Positions 11,428 to 25,404 of a stretch of DNA of 64,000 nucleotides are shown here, in pieces. The position numbers and the translations under genes were made by a program. The DNA is taken from the NCBI GenBank assembly GCA_028752905.1, contig JAQNBH010000003.1:33654222-33718221 (forward strand), in the 5' to 3' direction. The notes beneath the pieces were generated by a model. It was not told the DNA's origin. It did not search any database and was given only the letters and a program-made list of their open reading frames with translations. Source of the stretch: Cladorhizidae sp. MBARI D1340-BT2 (Eukaryota > Porifera > Demospongiae > Poecilosclerida > Cladorhizidae). How positions within the stretch are numbered: the stretch's first letter is position 1; every line of letters starts with the position of its first letter.

Positions 11428-13115
11428 GAGCTAACTCAGAGGCAACCACATGTCTCCCGTACAGACCTACTCTCTCACTGGTGCCATGAGCTAACTCAGA
11501 GGCAACCACATGTCTCCCGTACAGACCTACTCTCTCACTGGTGCCATGAGCTAACTGAGAGGCAACCACATGTCTTCCGTACAGACCTACTCTCTCACTG
11601 GTGCCATGAGCTAACTCAGAGGCAACCACATGTCTCCCGTACAGATCTACTCTCTCACTGGTGCCATGAGCTAACTCAGAGGCAACCACATGTCTCACGT
11701 ACAGACCTACTCTCTCACTGGTGCCTTGAGCTAACTCAGAGGCAACCACATGTCTCCCACACAGACCTACTCTCCCACTGGTGCCATGAGCTAACTCGGA
11801 GGCAACCACATGTTTCCCATACAGACCTACTCTCCCACTGGTGCCATGAGCTAACTCAGAGACAACCACATGTCTCCCGTTCAGACCTACTCTCTCACTG
11901 GTGCCATGATCTAATTCAGAGGTAACCACATGTCTCCCGTACAGACCTACTCTCTCACTGGTGCCATGAGCTAACTCAGAGGCAACCACATGTCTCCCGT
12001 ACAGACCTACTCTCTCACTGGCGCCATGAGCTAACTCAGAGGCAACCACATGTCTCCCGTACAGACCTACTCTCTCACTGGTGCCATGAACTAACTCAGA
12101 GGCAACCACGTGTCTCCCATACAAACCTACACTGTCACTGGTGCCATGAGCTAACTCAGAGGCAACCACATGTCTCCCGTACAGACCTACTCTCTCACTG
12201 GTGCCATGTGCTAACTCAGAGGCAACCACATGTCTCCCGTACAGACCTACTCTCTCACTGGTGCCATGAGCTAACTCAGAGGCAACCACATGTCTCCCGT
12301 ACAGACCTACTCTCTCACTGGTGCCATGAGCTAACTCAGAGGCAACCACATGTCTCCCGTACAGACCTACTCTCTCACTGGTGCCATGATCTAATTCAGA
12401 GGCAACCATATGTCTCCCGTACAGACCTACTCTCTTACTGGTGCCATTAGCTAACTCAGAGGCAACAACATATCTCCCGTACAGACCTACTCTCTCACTG
12501 ATGCCATGAGCTAACTCAGAGGCAACCACATGTCTCCCGTTCAGACCTACTCTCTCACTGGTGCCATGAGCTAACTCAGAGGCAACCACATGTCTCCCGT
12601 ACAGACCTACTCTCTCACTGGTGCCATGAGCTAACTCAGAGGCAACCACATGTCTCCCGTACAGACCTACTCTCTCACTGGTGCCATGATCTAACTCAGA
12701 GGCAACCACATGTCTCCCGTAACGACCTACTCTCTCACTGGTGCCATTAGCTAACTCAGAGGCAACCACATGTCTCCCGTACAGACCTACTCTCTCACTG
12801 GCGCCATGAGCTAACTCAGAGGCAACCACATGTCTCCTGTACAGACCTACTTTCTCACTGGTGTCATGAACTAACTCAGAGGCAACCACGTGTCTCCCAT
12901 ACAAACCTACACTGTCACTGGTGCCATGAGCTAACTCAGAGGCAACCACATGTCTCCCGTACAGACCTACTCTCTCACTGGTGCCATGAGCTAACTCAGA
13001 GGCAACCACATGTCTCCCGTACAGACCTACTCTCTCACTGGTGCCATGAGCTAACTCAGAGGCAACCACATGTCTCCCGTACAGACCTACTCTCTCACTG
13101 GTGCCATGAGCTAAC

Positions 13116-14555
13116 TCAGAGGCAACCACATGTCTCCCGTACAGACCTACTCTCTCACTGGTGCCATGAGCTAACTCAGAGGCAACCACATGTCTCCCGT
13201 ACAGACCTACTCTCTCACTGTTGCCTTGAGCTAACTCAGAGGCAACCACAAGTCTCCCACACAGACCTACTTTCCCACTGGTGCCATGAGCTAACTCGGA
13301 GGCAACCACATGTCTCCCATACAGACCTACTCTCCCACTGGTGCCATGAGCTAATTCAGAGACAACCACATGTCTCCCGTTCAGACCTACTCTCTCACTG
13401 GTGCCATGAGCTAACTCAGAGGCAACCACATGTCTCCCGTACAGACCTACTCTCTCACTGGTGCCATGATCTAATTCAGAGGCAACCACATGTCTCCCGT
13501 ACAGACCTACTCTCTCACTGGTGCCATGAGCTAACTCAGAGGCAACCACATGTCTCCCGTACAGACCTACTCTCCCACTGGCGCCATGAGCTAACTCAGA
13601 GGCAACCACATGTCTCCCGTACAGACCTACTCTCTCACTGGTGCCATGAACTAACTCAGAGGCAACCACGTGTCTCCCATACAAACCTACATTGTCACTG
13701 GTGCCATGAGCTAACTCAGAGGCAACCACATATCTCCCGTACAGACCTACTCTCTCATTGGTGCCATGAGCTAACTCAGAGGCAACCACATGTCTCCCGT
13801 ACAGACCTACTCTCTCACTGGTGCCATGAGCTAACTCAGAGGCAACCACATATCTCCCGTACAGACCTACTCTCTCACTGGTGCCATGAGCTAACTCAGA
13901 GGCAACCACATGTCTCCCGTACAGACCTACTCTCTCACTGGTGCCATGAGCTAACTCAGAGGCAACCACATGTCTCCCTTACAGACCTACTCTCTCACTT
14001 GTGCCATGAGCTAACTCAGAGGCAACCACATGTCTCCCGTACAGACCTACTCTCTCACTGGTGCCATGAGCTAACTCAGAGGCAACCACATGTCTCCCGT
14101 ACAGACCTACTCTCTCACTGGTGCCATGAGCTAACTGAGAGGCAACTACATGTCTCCCGTACAGACCTACTCTCTCACAGGTGCCATGAGCTAACTCAGC
14201 GGCAATCACATGTCTCCCGTACAGACCTACTCTCTCACTGGTGCCATGAGCTAACTCAGAGGCAACCACATGTCTCCCGTACAGACCTACTCTCTCACTG
14301 GTGCCTTGAGCTAACTCAGAGTCAACCACATGTCTCCCACACAGACCTACTCTCCCACTGGTGCCATGAGCTAACTCGGAGGCAACCACATGTCTCCCAT
14401 ACAGACCTACTCTCCCACTGGTGCCATGAGCTAACTCAGAGACAACCACATGTCTCCCGTTCAGACCTACTCTCTCACTGGTGCCATGAGCTAACTCAGA
14501 GGCGACCACATGTCTCCCGTACAGACCTACTCTCTCACTGGTGCCATGATCTAAT
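13116..14555 (+). repeat. 1,440-bp exact tandem duplication (24 monomers), copy 1
   Basis: Reading line by line, each base pattern recurs exactly 1,440 bases later. Diagnostic private variants shared by both copies are CAAGTCTCC (about 13250/14690), TTTCCCAC (13271/14711), CATTGTCAC (about 13690/15130), CTCACAGG (14176/15616), CAGCGGCAATC (14198/15638), GAGTCAACC (14320/15760) and GGCGACC (14502/15942). I saw no mismatch, so the duplication is young. The unit itself contains two CCTTGAG cassettes only 360 bases apart (14304 and 14664), the second being the start of the next copy. Confidence 0.92.
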
Positions 14556-16100
14556 TCAGAGGCAACCACATGTCTCCCGTACAGACCTACTCTCTCACTG
14601 GTGCCATGAGCTAACTCAGAGGCAACCACATGTCTCCCGTACAGACCTACTCTCTCACTGTTGCCTTGAGCTAACTCAGAGGCAACCACAAGTCTCCCAC
14701 ACAGACCTACTTTCCCACTGGTGCCATGAGCTAACTCGGAGGCAACCACATGTCTCCCATACAGACCTACTCTCCCACTGGTGCCATGAGCTAATTCAGA
14801 GACAACCACATGTCTCCCGTTCAGACCTACTCTCTCACTGGTGCCATGAGCTAACTCAGAGGCAACCACATGTCTCCCGTACAGACCTACTCTCTCACTG
14901 GTGCCATGATCTAATTCAGAGGCAACCACATGTCTCCCGTACAGACCTACTCTCTCACTGGTGCCATGAGCTAACTCAGAGGCAACCACATGTCTCCCGT
15001 ACAGACCTACTCTCCCACTGGCGCCATGAGCTAACTCAGAGGCAACCACATGTCTCCCGTACAGACCTACTCTCTCACTGGTGCCATGAACTAACTCAGA
15101 GGCAACCACGTGTCTCCCATACAAACCTACATTGTCACTGGTGCCATGAGCTAACTCAGAGGCAACCACATATCTCCCGTACAGACCTACTCTCTCATTG
15201 GTGCCATGAGCTAACTCAGAGGCAACCACATGTCTCCCGTACAGACCTACTCTCTCACTGGTGCCATGAGCTAACTCAGAGGCAACCACATATCTCCCGT
15301 ACAGACCTACTCTCTCACTGGTGCCATGAGCTAACTCAGAGGCAACCACATGTCTCCCGTACAGACCTACTCTCTCACTGGTGCCATGAGCTAACTCAGA
15401 GGCAACCACATGTCTCCCTTACAGACCTACTCTCTCACTTGTGCCATGAGCTAACTCAGAGGCAACCACATGTCTCCCGTACAGACCTACTCTCTCACTG
15501 GTGCCATGAGCTAACTCAGAGGCAACCACATGTCTCCCGTACAGACCTACTCTCTCACTGGTGCCATGAGCTAACTGAGAGGCAACTACATGTCTCCCGT
15601 ACAGACCTACTCTCTCACAGGTGCCATGAGCTAACTCAGCGGCAATCACATGTCTCCCGTACAGACCTACTCTCTCACTGGTGCCATGAGCTAACTCAGA
15701 GGCAACCACATGTCTCCCGTACAGACCTACTCTCTCACTGGTGCCTTGAGCTAACTCAGAGTCAACCACATGTCTCCCACACAGACCTACTCTCCCACTG
15801 GTGCCATGAGCTAACTCGGAGGCAACCACATGTCTCCCATACAGACCTACTCTCCCACTGGTGCCATGAGCTAACTCAGAGACAACCACATGTCTCCCGT
15901 TCAGACCTACTCTCTCACTGGTGCCATGAGCTAACTCAGAGGCGACCACATGTCTCCCGTACAGACCTACTCTCTCACTGGTGCCATGATCTAATTCAGA
16001 GGCAACCACATGTCTCCCGTACAGACCTACTCTCTCACTGGTGCCATGAGCTAACTCAGAGGCAACCACATGTCTCCCGTACAGACCTACTCTCTCACTG
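14556..16100 (+). repeat. 1,440-bp exact tandem duplication, copy 2 plus overhang
   Basis: The second copy runs to 15995, and the match to the first extends about 105 bases further, until 16101 reads GCGCC where 14661 reads TTGCC. Such overhang is expected for unequal exchange between out-of-register arrays. Confidence 0.9.
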
Positions 16101-16860
16101 GCGCCATGAGCTAACTCAGAGGCAACCACATGTCTCCCGTACAGACCTACTGTCTCACTGGTGCCATGAACTAACTCAGAGGCAACCACGTGTCTCCCAT
16201 ACAAACCTACACTGTCACTGGTGCCATGAGCTAACTTAGAGGCAACCACATATCTCCCGTACAGACCTACTCTCTCATTGGTGCCATGAGCTAACTCAGA
16301 GGCAACCACATGTCTCCCGTACAGACCTACTCTCTCACTGGTGCCATGAGCTAACTCAGAGGCAACCACATATCTCCCGTACAGACCTACTCTCTCACTG
16401 GTGCCATGAGCTAACTCAGAGGCAACCACATGTTTCCCGTACAGACCTACTCTCTCACTGGTGCCATGAGCTAACTCAGAGGCAACCACATGTCTCCCGT
16501 ACAGACCTACTCTCTCACTGGTGCCATGAGCTAACTGATAGGCAACCACATGTCTCCCGTACAGACCTACTCTCTCACTGGTGCCATGAGCTAACTCAGA
16601 GGCAACCACATGTCTCCTGTACAGACCTACTCTCTCACTGGTGCCATGAGCTAACTCAGAGGCAACCACATGTCTCCTGTACAGACCTACTCTCTCACTG
16701 GTGCCATGAGCTAACTCAGAGGCAACCACATGTCTCCCGTACAGACCTACTCTCTCACTGGTGCCTTGAGCTAACTCAGAGACAACCACATGTCTCCCGC
16801 ACAGACCTACTCTCCCACTGGTGCCATGAGCTAACTCGGAGGCAACCACATGTCTCCCAT

Positions 16861-19855
16861 ACAGACCTACTCTCTCACTGGTGCCATGAGCTAACTCAGA
16901 GGCAACCACATGTCTCCCGTACAGACCTACTCTCTCACTGGTGCCATGAGCTAACTCAGAGGCAACCACATGTCTCCCGTACAGACCTACTCTCTCAATG
17001 GTGCCATGAGCTAACTCAGAGGCAACCACATGTCTCCGGTACAGACCTACTCTCTCACTGGTGCCATGAGCTAACTCAGAGGCAACCACATGTCTCCGGT
17101 ACAGACCTACTCCCTCACTGGTGCCATGAGCTAACTCAGAGGCAACCACATGTCTCCGGTACAGACCTACTCTCTCACTGGTGCCATGAGCTAACTCAGA
17201 GGCAACCACATGTCTCCCGTACAGACCAACTTCTCACTGGTACCATGAGGTAACTCAGAGGCAAACACATGTCTCCCGTACAGACCTACTCTCTCACTGG
17301 TGCCATGAGCTAACTCAGAGGCAACCATATGTCTCCCGTACAGACCTACTCTCTCACTGGTGCCATGCGCTAACTCAGAGGCAACCACATGTCTCCCGTA
17401 GAGACCTACTCTCTCACTGGTACCATGAGCTAAATCAGAGGCAACCACATGTCTCCCATACAGACCTACTATCTCACTGGTGCCATGATCTAACTTAGAG
17501 GCAACCACATGTCTCCCGTACAGACCTACTCTCTCACTGGTGCCATGAGCTAACTCAGAGGCAACCATATGTCTCCGGTACAGACCTACTCTCTCACTGA
17601 TGCCATGAGCTAACTCAGAGGCAACAACATGTCTCCTGTACAGACCTACTCTATCACTGGTGCCATGAGCTAACTCAAAGGCAACCACATGTCTCCCGCA
17701 CAGACCTACTCTCCCACTGGTGCCATGAGCTAACTCGGGGGCAACCACATGACTCCCATACACAGACCTACTCTCCCACTGGTGCCATGAGCTAACTCAG
17801 AGACAACCACATGTCTCCCGTTCAGACCTATTCTCTCACTGATGCCATGAGCTAACTCAGAGGCAACCACATTTCTCCCATACAGACCTACTCTCTCACT
17901 GGTGCCATGAGCTAACTCAGAGGCAACCACATGTCTCCCGTACAGACCTACTCTCTCACTGGTGCCATGAGCTAACTAAGAGGCAACCACATGTCTCCCG
18001 TACAGACCTACTCTCTCACTGGTGCCATGAGCTAACTCAGAGGCAACCACATGTCTCCTGTTCAGACCTACATGTACTCACTGGTGCTATGAGCTAACTC
18101 AGAGGCAACCACATGTCTGCCGTACAGACCTACTCTCTCACTGGTGCCATAAGCTAACTCAGAGGCAACCACATGTCTCCCGTACAGACCTACTCTCTCA
18201 CTGGTGCCATGAGCTAACTCAGAGGCAACCACATGTCTCCCGTACAGACCTACTCTCTCACTGGTGCCATGAGCTAACTCAGAGGCAACCACATGTCTCC
18301 CGTACAGACCTACTCTCTCACTGTTGCCATGAGTTAACTCAGAGGCAAACACATGTCTCCCGTACAGACCTACTCTCTCACTGGTGCCATGAGCTAACTC
18401 AGAGGCAACCACATGTCTCCTGTACAGACCTACTCACTGGTGCCATGAACTAACTCAGAGGCAACCACGTATCTCCCATACAGACCTACACTGTCACTGG
18501 TGCCATGAGCTAACTCAGAGGCAACCACATGTCTCCCATACAGACCTACTCTCTCACTGGTGCCATGAGCTAACTCGGAGGCAACCACATGTCTCCGGTA
18601 CAGACCTACTCTCTCAATGGTGCCATGAGCTAACTCAGAGGCAACCACATGTCTCCGGTACAGACTTACTCTCTCACTGGTGCCATGAGCTAACTCAGAG
18701 GCAACCACATGTCTCCGGTACAGACCTACTCTCTCACTGTTGCCATGAGCTAACTCAGAGGCAACCACATGTCTCCGGTACAGACCTACCCTCTCACTGG
18801 TGCCTTGAGCTAACTCAGAGGCAACCACATGTCTCCCACACAGACCTACTCTCCCACTGGTGCCATGAGCTAACTCGGAGGCAACCACATGTCTCCCATA
18901 CAGACCTACTCTCCCACTGGTGCCATGAGCTAACTCAGAGACAACCACATGTCTCCCGTTCAGACCTACTCTCTCACTGGTGCCATGAGCTAACTCAGAG
19001 GCAACCACATGTCTCCCGTACAGACCTACTCTCTCACTGTTGCCATGAGCTAACTCAGAGGCAAACACATGTCTCCCGTACAGACCTACTCTCTCACTGG
19101 TGCCATGAGCTAACTCATAGGCAACCACATGTCTCCTGTATAGACCTACTCACTGGTGCCATGAACTAACTCAGAGGCAACCACGTGTCTCCCATACAGA
19201 CCTATACTGTCACTGGTGCCATGAGCTAACTCAGAGGCAATCACATGTCTCCCGTACAGACCTACTCTCTCACTGGTGCCATGAGCTAACTCAGAGGCAA
19301 CCACATGTCTTCCGTACAGACCTATGTACTCTCTCACTGGTGCCATGAGCTAACTCAGAGGCAACCACATGTCTCCCGTACAGACCCACTCTCTCACTGG
19401 TGCCATGTGCTAACTCAGAGGCAACCACATGTCTCCCGTACAGACCTACTCTCTCACTGGTGCCATGAGCTAACTCAGAGGAAACCACATGTCTCCCGTA
19501 CAGACCTACTCTCTCACTGGTGCCATGAGCTAACTCAGAGACAACCACATGTCTCCCATTCAGACCTACTCTCTCACTGGTGCCATGAGCTAACTCAGAG
19601 GCAAACACATGTCTCCCGTACAGACCTACTCTCTCACTGTTGCCATGAGCTAACTCAGAGGCAAACACATGTCTCCCGTACAGACCTACTCCCTCACTGG
19701 TGACATGAGCTAACTCAGAGGCAACCACATGTCTCCTGTACAGACCTACTCACTGGTGCCATGAGCTAACTCAGAGGCAACCACATGTCTCCCGTACAGA
19801 CCTACACTCTCACTGGTGCCATGAGCTAACTCAGAGGCAACCACATGTCTCCAGT
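16861..19855 (+). repeat. 2,995-bp higher-order unit, copy 1
   Basis: A constant 2,995-base offset links this block to the one starting at 19856. Shared landmarks are CAATGG (16996/19991), three CCGGTACAG monomers, the 59-bp CTTCTCACTGGTACC monomer (17228/20223), GCGCTAA with CGTAGAG, CTATCTCAC, the 62-bp CATACACAG monomer (17757/20752), CATTTCTCCC (17872/20867), the 62-bp CATGTACTCAC monomer (about 18070/21065) and 56-bp monomers (18431/21426, 19147/22142). Left of 16861 the two copies differ. Confidence 0.88.
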
Positions 19856-22223
19856 ACAGACCTACTCTCTCACTGGTGCCATGAGCTAACTCAGAGGCAA
19901 CCACATGTCTCCCGTACAGACCTACTCTCTCACTGGTGCCATGAGCTAACTCAGAGGCAATCACATGTCTCCCGTACAGACCTACTCTCTCAATGGTGCC
20001 ATGAGCTAACTCAGAGGCAACCACATGTCTCCGGTACAGACCTACTCTCTCACTGGTGCCATGAGCTAACTCAGAGGCAACCACATGTCTCCGGTACAGA
20101 CCTACTCCCTCACTGGTGCCATGAGCTAACTCAGAGGCAACCACATGTCTCCGGTACAGACCTACTCTCTCACTGGTGCCATGAGCTAACTCAGAGGCAA
20201 CCACATGTCTCCCGTACAGACCTACTTCTCACTGGTACCATGAGGTAACTCAGAGGCAAACACATGTCTCCCGTACAGACCTACTCTCTCACTGGTGCCA
20301 TGAGCTAACTCAGAGGCAACCACATGTCTCCCGTACAGACCTACTCTCTCACTGGTGCCATGCGCTAACTCAGAGGCAACCACATGTCTCCCGTAGAGAC
20401 CTACTCTCTCACTGGTACCATGAGCTAAATCAGAGGCAACCACATGTCTCCCATACAGACCTACTATCTCACTGGTGCCATGATCTAACTTAGAGGCAAC
20501 CACATGTCTCCCGTACAGACCTACTCTCTCACTGGTGCCATGAGCTAACTCAGAGGCAACCATATGTCTCCGGTACAGACCTACTCTCTCACTGATGCCA
20601 TGAGCTAACTCAGAGGCAACAACATGTCTCCTGTACAGACCTACTCTATCACTGGTGCCATGAGCTAACTCAAAGGCAACCACATGTCTCCCGCACAGAC
20701 CTACTCTCCCACTGGTGCCATGAGCTAACTCGGGGGCAACCACATGACTCCCATACACAGACCTACTCTCCCACTGGTGCCATGAGCTAACTCAGAGACA
20801 ACCACATGTCTCCCGTTCAGACCTATTCTCTCACTGATGCCATGAGCTAACTCAGAGGCAACCACATTTCTCCCATACAGACCTACTCTCTCACTGGTGC
20901 CATGAGCTAACTCAGAGGCAACCACATGTCTCCCGTACAGACCTACTCTCTCACTGGTGCCATGAGCTAACTAAGAGGCAACCACATGTCTCCCGTACAG
21001 ACCTACTCTCTCACTGGTGCCATGAGCTAACTCAGAGGCAACCACATGTCTCCTGTTCAGACCTACATGTACTCACTGGTGCTATGAGCTAACTCAGAGG
21101 CAACCACATGTCTGCCGTACAGACCTACTCTCTCACTGGTGCCATAAGCTAACTCAGAGGCAACCACATGTCTCCCGTACAGACCTACTCTCTCACTGGT
21201 GCCATGAGCTAACTCAGAGGCAACCACATGTCTCCCGTACAGACCTACTCTCTCACTGGTGCCATGAGCTAACTCAGAGGCAACCACATGTCTCCCGTAC
21301 AGACCTACTCTCTCACTGTTGCCATGAGTTAACTCAGAGGCAAACACATGTCTCCCGTACAGACCTACTCTCTCACTGGTGCCATGAGCTAACTCAGAGG
21401 CAACCACATGTCTCCTGTACAGACCTACTCACTGGTGCCATGAACTAACTCAGAGGCAACCACGTATCTCCCATACAGACCTACACTGTCACTGGTGCCA
21501 TGAGCTAACTCAGAGGCAACCACATGTCTCCCATACAGACCTACTCTCTCACTGGTGCCATGAGCTAACTCGGAGGCAACCACATGTCTCCGGTACAGAC
21601 CTACTCTCTCAATGGTGCCATGAGCTAACTCAGAGGCAACCACATGTCTCCGATACAGACTTACTCTCTCACTGGTGCCATGAGCTAACTCAGAGGCAAC
21701 CACATGTCTCCGGTACAGACCTACTCTCTCACTGTTGCCATGAGCTAACTCAGAGGCAACCACATGTCTCCGGTACAGACCTACCCTCTCACTGGTGCCT
21801 TGAGCTAACTCAGAGGCAACCACATGTCTCCCACACAGACCTACTCTCCCACTGGTGCCATGAGCTAACTCGGAGGCAACCACATGTCTCCCATACAGAC
21901 CTACTCTCCCACTGGTGCCATGAGCTAACTCAGAGACAACCACATGTCTCCCGTTCAGACCTACTCTCTCACTGGTGCCATGAGCTAACTCAGAGGCAAC
22001 CACATGTCTCCCGTACAGACCTACTCTCTCACTGTTGCCATGAGCTAACTCAGAGGCAAACACATGTCTCCCGTACAGACCTACTCTCTCACTGGTGCCA
22101 TGAGCTAACTCATAGGCAACCACATGTCTCCTGTATAGACCTACTCACTGGTGCCATGAACTAACTCAGAGGCAACCACGTGTCTCCCATACAGACCTAT
22201 ACTGTCACTGGTGCCATGAGCTA
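19856..22223 (+). repeat. 2,995-bp higher-order unit, copy 2 (interrupted)
   Basis: It matches 16861 to about 19228 almost base for base, with a few substitutions such as CAATCAC at about 19952 and CCGATACAG at about 21650. It then breaks into the nested 1,374-bp duplication rather than continuing. The missing tail resumes at about 23598, where sequence matching 19229 onwards returns at an offset of 4,369 (2,995 + 1,374). Confidence 0.85.
20850..22223 (+). repeat. 1,374-bp duplication nested in the 2,995-bp unit, copy 1
   Basis: This part of the second 2,995-bp copy is repeated immediately downstream. The junction lies between 22212 and 22241, where GGTGCC context typical of 19211 switches to the CATTTCTCCC monomer typical of 20867. 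Confidence 0.88.
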
Positions 22224-23597
22224 ACTCAGAGGCAACCACATTTCTCCCATACAGACCTACTCTCTCACTGGTGCCATGAGCTAACTCAGAGGCAACCACA
22301 TGTCTCCCGTACAGACCTACTCTCTCACTGGTGCCATGAGCTAACTAAGAGGCAACCACATGTCTCCCGTACAGACCTACTCTCTCACTGGTGCCATGAG
22401 CTAACTCAGAGGCAACCACATGTCTCCTGTTCAGACCTACATGTACTCACTGGTGCTATGAGCTAACTCAGAGGCAACCACATGTCTGCCGTACAGACCT
22501 ACTCTCTCACTGGTGCCATAAGCTAACTCAGAGGCAACCACATGTCTCCCGTACAGACCTACTCTCTCACTGGTGCCATGAGCTAACTCAGAGGCAACCA
22601 CATGTCTCCCGTACAGACCTACTCTCTCACTGGTGCCATGAGCTAACTCAGAGGCAACCACATGTCTCCCGTACAGACCTACTCTCTCACTGTTGCCATG
22701 AGTTAACTCAGAGGCAAACACATGTCTCCCGTACAGACCTACTCTCTCACTGGTGCCATGAGCTAACTCAGAGGCAACCACATGTCTCCTGTACAGACCT
22801 ACTCACTGGTGCCATGAACTAACTCAGAGGCAACCACGTATCTCCCATACAGACCTACACTGTCACTGGTGCCATGAGCTAACTCAGAGGCAACCACATG
22901 TCTCCCATACAGACCTACTCTCTCACTGGTGCCATGAGCTAACTCGGAGGCAACCACATGTCTCCGGTACAGACCTACTCTCTCAATGGTGCCATGAGCT
23001 AACTCAGAGGCAACCACATGTCTCCGGTACAGACTTACTCTCTCACTGGTGCCATGAGCTAACTCAGAGGCAACCACATGTCTCCGGTACAGACCTACTC
23101 TCTCACTGTTGCCATGAGCTAACTCAGAGGCAACCACATGTCTCCGGTACAGACCTACCCTCTCACTGGTGCCTTGAGCTAACTCAGAGGCAACCACATG
23201 TCTCCCACACAGACCTACTCTCCCACTGGTGCCATGAGCTAACTCGGAGGCAACCACATGTCTCCCATACAGACCTACTCTCCCACTGGTGCCATGAGCT
23301 AACTCAGAGACAACCACATGTCTCCCGTTCAGACCTACTCTCTCACTGGTGCCATGAGCTAACTCAGAGGCAACCACATGTCTCCCGTACAGACCTACTC
23401 TCTCACTGTTGCCATGAGCTAACTCAGAGGCAAACACATGTCTCCCGTACAGACCTACTCTCTCACTGGTGCCATGAGCTAACTCATAGGCAACCACATG
23501 TCTCCTGTATAGACCTACTCACTGGTGCCATGAACTAACTCAGAGGCAACCACGTGTCTCCCATACAGACCTATACTGTCACTGGTGCCATAAGCTA
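22224..23597 (+). repeat. 1,374-bp nested duplication, copy 2
   Basis: It repeats the 62-bp monomer (about 22441), 56-bp monomers (22800, 23516), the CCGGTACAG run with GACTTAC, and the CCTTGAG cassette (23172). One small difference is that 21650 reads CCGATACAG whereas the matching site near 23024 reads CCGGTACAG, as in the 18650 copy. The change therefore arose in the middle copy after duplication. Confidence 0.88.
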
Positions 23598-25404
23598 ACT
23601 CAGAGGCAATCACATGTCTCCCGTACAGACCTACTCTCTCACTGGTGCCATGAGCTAACTCAGAGGCAACCACATGTCTTCCGTACAGACCTATGTACTC
23701 TCTCACTGGTGCCATGAGCTAACTCAGAGGCAACCACATGTCTCCCGTACAGACCCACTCTCTCACTGGTGCCATGTGCTAACTCAGAGGCAACCACATG
23801 TCTCCCGTACAGACCTACTCTCTCACTGGTGCCATGAGCTAACTCAGAGGAAACCACATGTCTCCCGTACAGACCTACTCTCTCACTGGTGCCATGAGCT
23901 AACTCAGAGGCAACCACATGTCTCCCGTACAGACCTACTCTCTCACTGGTGCCATGAGCTAACTCAGAGGCAACCACATGTCTCCCGTACAGACCTACTC
24001 TCTCACTGGTGCCATGATCTAACTCAGAGGCAACCACATGTCTCTCGTACAGACCTACTCTCTCACTGGTGCCATTAGCTAACTCAGAGGCAACCACATG
24101 TCTCCCGTACAGACCTACTCTTTCACTGACGCCATGAGCTAACTCAGAGGCAACCACATGTCTCCCGTACAGACCTACTCTCTCACTGGTGCCATGAACT
24201 AACTCAGAGGCAACCACGTGTCTCCCATACAAACCTACACTGTCACTGGTGCCATGAGCTAACTCAGAGGCAACCACATATCTCCCGTACAGACCCACTC
24301 TCTCACTGGTGCCATGAGCTAACTCAGAGGCAACCACATTTCTCCCGTACAGACCTACTCTCTCACTGGTGCCATGAGCTAACTCAGAGGCAACCACATG
24401 TCTCCCGTACAGACCTACTCTCTCACTGGTGCCATGAGCTAACTCAGAGGCAACCACATGTCTCCAGTACAGACCTACTCTCTCACTGGTGCCATGAGCT
24501 AACTCAGACGCAACCACATGTCTCCCGTACAGACCTATTCTCTCATTGGTGCCATGAGCTAACTGAGAGGCAACCACATGTCTCCCATACAGACTTCTCT
24601 CTCACTGGTGCCATGAGCTAACTCAGAGGCAACCACATGTCTCCTGTACAGACCTACTCTCTCACTGGTGCCATGAGCTAACTCAGAGGCAACCACATGT
24701 CTCCCGTACAGACCTACTCTCTCACTGGTGCCATGAGCTAACTCAGAGGCAACCACATGTCTCCCGTACAGACCTACTCTCTCACTGGTGCCTTGAGCTA
24801 ACTCAGAGGCAACCACATGTCTCCCGCACAGACCTACTCTCCCACTGGTGCCATGAGCTAACTCGGAGGCAACCACATGTCTCCCATACAGACCTACTCT
24901 CCCACTGGTGCCATGAGCTAACTCAGAGACAACCACATGTCTCCCGTCCAGACCTACTCTCTCACTTGTGCCATGAGGTAACTCAGAGGCAACCACATGT
25001 CTCCCGTACAGACCTACTCTCTCACTGTTGCCATGAGCTAACTCAGAGGCAAACACATGTCTCCCGTACAGACCTACTCTCTCACTGGTGCCATGAGCTA
25101 ACTCAGAGGCAACCACATGTCTCCTGTACAGACCTACTCACTGGTGCCATCAGCTAACTCAGAGGCAACCACATGTCTCCCGTACAGACCTACTCTCTCA
25201 CTGGTGCCATGAGCTAACTCAGAGGCAACCACATGTCTCCGGTACAGACCTACTCTCTCACTGGTGCCATGAGCTAACTCAGAGGCAAGCACATGTCTCC
25301 CGTACAGACCTACTCTCTCACTGGTGCCATGAGCTAACTCAGAGGCAACCATATGTCTCCGGTACAGACCTACTCTCTCACTGGTGCCATGAGCTAACTT
25401 AGAG
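23370..25404 (+). repeat. 2,035-bp higher-order unit, copy 1
   Basis: A 2,035-base offset joins this block to the next. Shared marks are CTCATAGGC, the 56-bp monomer (23516/25551), the 64-bp monomer (23692/25727), GAGGAAACC or GAGGAAATC, CTCTCGTACAG, CATTTCTCCC, the 59-bp CAGACTTCTC monomer (about 24595/26629), the CCTTGAG cassette (24791/26826), CCATGAGGTAAC and CAAGCACATG. Substitutions distinguish the copies, for example CTTGTGCC near 24965. Confidence 0.82.

Noticed and set aside
11132..13969. Minus-strand open frame of 945 codons with a 20-residue repeat (SELAHGTSERVGLYGRHV-like)
   Set aside because: The frame is open because 60 is a multiple of 3 and the monomer has no stop in it. Similar frames end wherever a 56-, 59-, 62- or 64-bp monomer occurs, or at stop-making variants such as CTAACTAAG. 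The commonest base changes (CCGGTA, CCTGTA, CCAGTA) alter the amino acid, so there is no sign of protein constraint. No promoter, signal or non-repeat domain is present.
13999..16239. Plus-strand open frame of 746 codons with repeated SHWCHELTQRQPHVSRTDL
   Set aside because: It overlaps minus-strand open frames and simply reads the monomer in its other stop-free frame. The Cys/His pattern does not have zinc-finger spacing and follows directly from the DNA repeat.
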